DNA of 15,457 bases from Euryarchaeota archaeon UBA130. Its GTDB lineage: Archaea; Thermoplasmatota; Poseidoniia; Poseidoniales; Thalassarchaeaceae. Both the position numbers and the translations under genes were made by a program. Shown here one piece after another: positions 13,188-15,457 of the stretch (within the stretch, counting starts at the first letter, position 1; every line of letters starts with the position of its first letter). The notes beneath the pieces are model-generated. The model did not search any database, was not told the DNA's origin, and saw only the letters and a list, made by a program, of their open reading frames with translations. The stretch lies in the NCBI GenBank assembly GCA_002505775.1, contig DAVY01000004.1:1-15457 (forward strand). The letters are read 5' to 3'.

Positions 13188-15299
13188 TCAAAACTCTCCT
13201 AGAGTTGACTGTCTCTCAACTGGGACTTCGCCAAGAATTCTTCCTCCAATCAATTCATTCAGCTCCGACTCATCCAGTACCTTTACTTTCAAGGCCCTGG
13301 CTTTTTCTAGTTTGGAGCCAGCAGACTCCCCAGCTACTAAGTAATCTAGATTAGCTGAGACAGAGGATACAACCTTTCCTCCCTCTGATTTTATCGAAAG
13401 GGCGATTTCCTTTCTTGGCCTACTCAGTGTTCCGGTAATACAGAGGGTTTTACCAGACAAAATTCCTTGCTTGTTTACCCTCTCACTCTCAGTAATTTCA
13501 ATTTGTGCATGCAAATCCAGTATTGATTCCCTTCTGCTTGAGATACCGTCCAAGAGTAGACCAGCCACAACGTCACCTATCCTGTCTATCTTGACTAGTC
13601 GCTCGATTGCTTCTTCTCTATTCAACGACATTTGAATTAATTCATCTAACGAATTTACTTCCGAGCATACAAGTGTGGCGATCTCGGGCCCAATCCTCGG
13701 AAGTCCGAGTGCAGAAATGAATGTGACCAATGTCATTGACTTGCTGTTCTCTAACTCATCGAGTATGTTGTTTGCTGATTTTTCTGCCATTCTTTCTAAT
13801 GAAAGAAGTTCTGTCTTCCTGTCTTTCAGCCTGTACAGGTCGGCAATATCAGAGACTAGTCCTGAGGAGCAGAGCTGTTCTGCTAATTTCTCTCCGATTC
13901 CATCCATTTCCAGTTTTCTACACCAGTAAAGTATTCTTCTTTCCAATCTGGCCGGGCAATGAATATTGTTACACTTGATGAATGCGCCTTCCTGGACAAG
14001 TGAAAAATCGCATCTAGGGCATTCTGTTGGAGCGACTATTTTGGCTGGGTCGGGAAGATTATGAATAAATCTTGAGCCATCGGAGTGAGCCCTTCCTTGG
14101 AGATCTTGTTCCGTGGCTCTCCCTAGAACCTCAATTATCTTGGGAATCACATCGCCCCTTCGAACAATTCTCACTCTGTCTCCTATCATCATTCCCAATC
14201 TCTCAACCTCGCCCTTGTTGTGTAGCGTAGTATTCTCGACCGTTACCCCTGAAACGACAACAGGGGCCACGCGAGAAACTGGTGTGACGTTTCCAGTCCT
14301 TCCTGTCTGCCATTCCACATCCAAAAGGACTGTGATCGCCTCCTGTGGAGGGAATTTCCATGCCAGTGCCCATCTTGGATGGTGAGCTGTCATCCCCAAT
14401 AGTTCCCGCTTGTCTAGTCGGTCTAGCTTGATCACCACACCATCTAACTCCCACGGTGAAGAGTCCCGGCTATCTGTCCACCTTCTCGCTACTCGCATCA
14501 ACTTATCCGATGTGTCCTGATCATCCATTCCTGAGATAACTTCATTTCCAGCAACTTCGATTCCGATAGAAGAAAGCCATGAGATTACCTCAGAATCATA
14601 CACAAATGAAGGGGGCGCGGGACTATCTGGATGCCTCATAGTTTCCGATGGAAATTCTAGCCCATAAGCAAGGAAGGACAGGTCCTCCGCACGTCCCTTT
14701 CCTGCATCAAAGGTTTTCTGCCTCAGAGAGCCGGCGGCCAAATTTCTCGGATTGGGGGCGATTTTTGAGTATTTTTCTTCGAATATAGACAGGGGCATAA
14801 CAACCTCGCCCCTGATATGACAGTCGCCTTCCCAGGATATTGACTCTGGAATATTTGGAATTCTTCTGACATTTGCAGTGACGTCTTCGCCTCTAGTTCC
14901 GTTACCCCTAGTCGCTGCTCTGACTAGTCTTCCTCTCCTGTACTCAAGAGATAGTGCGGATCCGTCTAGCTTAGGCTGACAGACGAATCTCCTCCCGCTT
15001 ACTGTGGTCTGGGATACGAAGTGAAAGACTTCCTCCTCTTTGTTGGCCTTATCCAAGCTCCTCATCGGGAACTGGTGTTCTACCTTTACCGAGCCAGGTG
15101 GAGGGTCTGAACCGACTCTGGAAAGTTGGGGGTGGTCCGGCTCAAGATCAACTAACTGATCCCTCAATTTATCAAACTCTGAATCTGTTATCTCGGAGGA
15201 TGCCTCGTTATAGTACAAGTTTGAATGGTATGCAAGAAGCTCCGCGAGTTGGTTTATTTTGAGGATTCTATCCCTCTCATCACCGGCGCCATCTGCCAT
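13188..15299 (-). CDS. ligA: NAD-dependent DNA ligase
   Basis: LigA seals nicks in duplex DNA using NAD+. From ATG 15299 it has 703 residues and every domain of the bacterial enzyme in order. An N-terminal Ia domain for NMN binding (Y-Y-N-E-A-S-S-E-I-T-D-S-E-F) is followed by the adenylation domain with catalytic K110-L-D-G and A-T-R-G-N-G-T-R-G-E-D-V. Then come an OB fold, a zinc finger with Cys 427, 430, 443 and 448, helix-hairpin-helix repeats (E-M-D-G-I-G, L-G-L-P-R-I-G-P) and a C-terminal BRCT domain (about 611-686, G-K-T-L-C-I-T-G-T-L). The frame extends two codons to a TTG at 15305, which is not needed. LigA is essentially universal in bacteria and rare in archaea, so this gene was probably acquired. 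Its stop abuts the PAC2 gene stop; the tRNA-Pro gene lies upstream on the same strand. Confidence 0.96.
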   Translation of the reverse strand: MADGAGDERDRILKINQLAELLAYHSNLYYNEASSEITDSEFDKLRDQLVDLEPDHPQLSRVGSDPPPGSVKVEHQFPMRSLDKANKEEEVFHFVSQTTVSGRRFVCQPKLDGSALSLEYRRGRLVRAATRGNGTRGEDVTANVRRIPNIPESISWEGDCHIRGEVVMPLSIFEEKYSKIAPNPRNLAAGSLRQKTFDAGKGRAEDLSFLAYGLEFPSETMRHPDSPAPPSFVYDSEVISWLSSIGIEVAGNEVISGMDDQDTSDKLMRVARRWTDSRDSSPWELDGVVIKLDRLDKRELLGMTAHHPRWALAWKFPPQEAITVLLDVEWQTGRTGNVTPVSRVAPVVVSGVTVENTTLHNKGEVERLGMMIGDRVRIVRRGDVIPKIIEVLGRATEQDLQGRAHSDGSRFIHNLPDPAKIVAPTECPRCDFSLVQEGAFIKCNNIHCPARLERRILYWCRKLEMDGIGEKLAEQLCSSGLVSDIADLYRLKDRKTELLSLERMAEKSANNILDELENSKSMTLVTFISALGLPRIGPEIATLVCSEVNSLDELIQMSLNREEAIERLVKIDRIGDVVAGLLLDGISSRRESILDLHAQIEITESERVNKQGILSGKTLCITGTLSRPRKEIALSIKSEGGKVVSSVSANLDYLVAGESAGSKLEKARALKVKVLDESELNELIGGRILGEVPVERQSTLGEF

Positions 15300-15377
15300 G
15301 GTCAACGAGGTGGGGGGAGTGCCTTCAACCTACTCTCTGTCTTTGAGAAACATGGAATGATTGGGCAATTACCGTTG

Positions 15378-15455
15378 TGGTGGGCCTGCCAGGATTTGAA
15401 CCTGGGTCGCGCGACCCCCAGCCGCGAAGTATAGGCCAAGCTAACCTACAGGCCC
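15378..15455 (-). tRNA. tRNA-Pro (anticodon GGG), CCA encoded
   Basis: On the minus strand the acceptor GGGCCTG pairs with CAGGCCC, then discriminator A and encoded CCA (15378-15380). The T arm is CCAGG-TTCAAAT-CCTGG. The anticodon stem CGCGG/TCGCG encloses the loop CTGGGGG, with GGG at positions 34-36. The A73 discriminator and G-rich loop are as in other proline tRNAs. It ends two bases before the window edge, so it is complete. No intron is seen. Confidence 0.92.
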
Positions 15456-15457
15456 CT

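Overview
The window looks like a piece of an archaeal chromosome, most likely a marine planktonic euryarchaeon of the Poseidoniales (Marine Group II) type. Seen in the sequence: an archaeal/eukaryal Trm1 tRNA methyltransferase, two PAC2-family proteasome chaperone homologues, two tRNA genes with archaeal features and encoded CCA, TATA-like boxes placed for leaderless or near-leaderless transcripts, and lipobox-bearing secreted proteins. These are mixed with bacterial-type genes (NAD-dependent DNA ligase, NfuA-like protein, amino-acid-binding lipoproteins), a mixture known from that group. The taxon is an inference; the archaeal assignment is firm.

Layout. 1-2016 (-): partial gene for a large secreted solute-binding lipoprotein, open through the window edge. 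2017-2194: AT-rich divergent control region with a strong TATA box and an 11-bp inverted repeat. 2195-4665 (+): purM (purine synthesis) then trm1 (tRNA G26 methylation). 4650-5648 (-): moaA (molybdenum cofactor), divergent from nfuA (5670-6293, +; Fe-S carrier). 6294-7085 (-): first PAC2 protein. 7188-8139 (+): predicted winged-helix protein coupled to a pentapeptide-repeat protein. 8140-8559 (-): hotdog thioesterase. 8628-8801 (+): tiny two-helix membrane protein. 8803-8879 (-): tRNA-Arg(GCG). 8927-9280 (-): unknown small protein. 9332-10498 (-): PKD-domain lipoprotein. 10618-11169 (+): DEDDh exonuclease. 11161-12312 (-): PD-(D/E)XK nuclease with a likely Fe-S cluster. 12384-13187 (+): second PAC2 protein, ending in an HbYX-type tail. 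13188-15299 (-): ligA. 15378-15455 (-): tRNA-Pro(GGG).

Most of the content is core housekeeping (purines, tRNA maturation, Mo cofactor and Fe-S, proteasome assembly, DNA repair and ligation), very tightly packed: all five convergent protein-gene pairs abut exactly or overlap at their stop codons. No CRISPR array, insertion sequence, prophage or toxin-antitoxin module is visible, and no stretch over 300 bases lacks a gene.

The most unusual item is the first gene. Its polar-amino-acid-binding domain (SBP_bac_3 type) appears circularly permuted: the segment that normally begins the domain lies after its normal end. A complete-looking LivK/Peripla_BP_6-type binding domain follows in the same lipoprotein, so two binding-protein families that serve different ABC transporters are joined in one chain. 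Next in interest are the pair of PAC2 paralogues, only one of which has a proteasome-docking tail, and a bacterial-type LigA inside an archaeal gene set.
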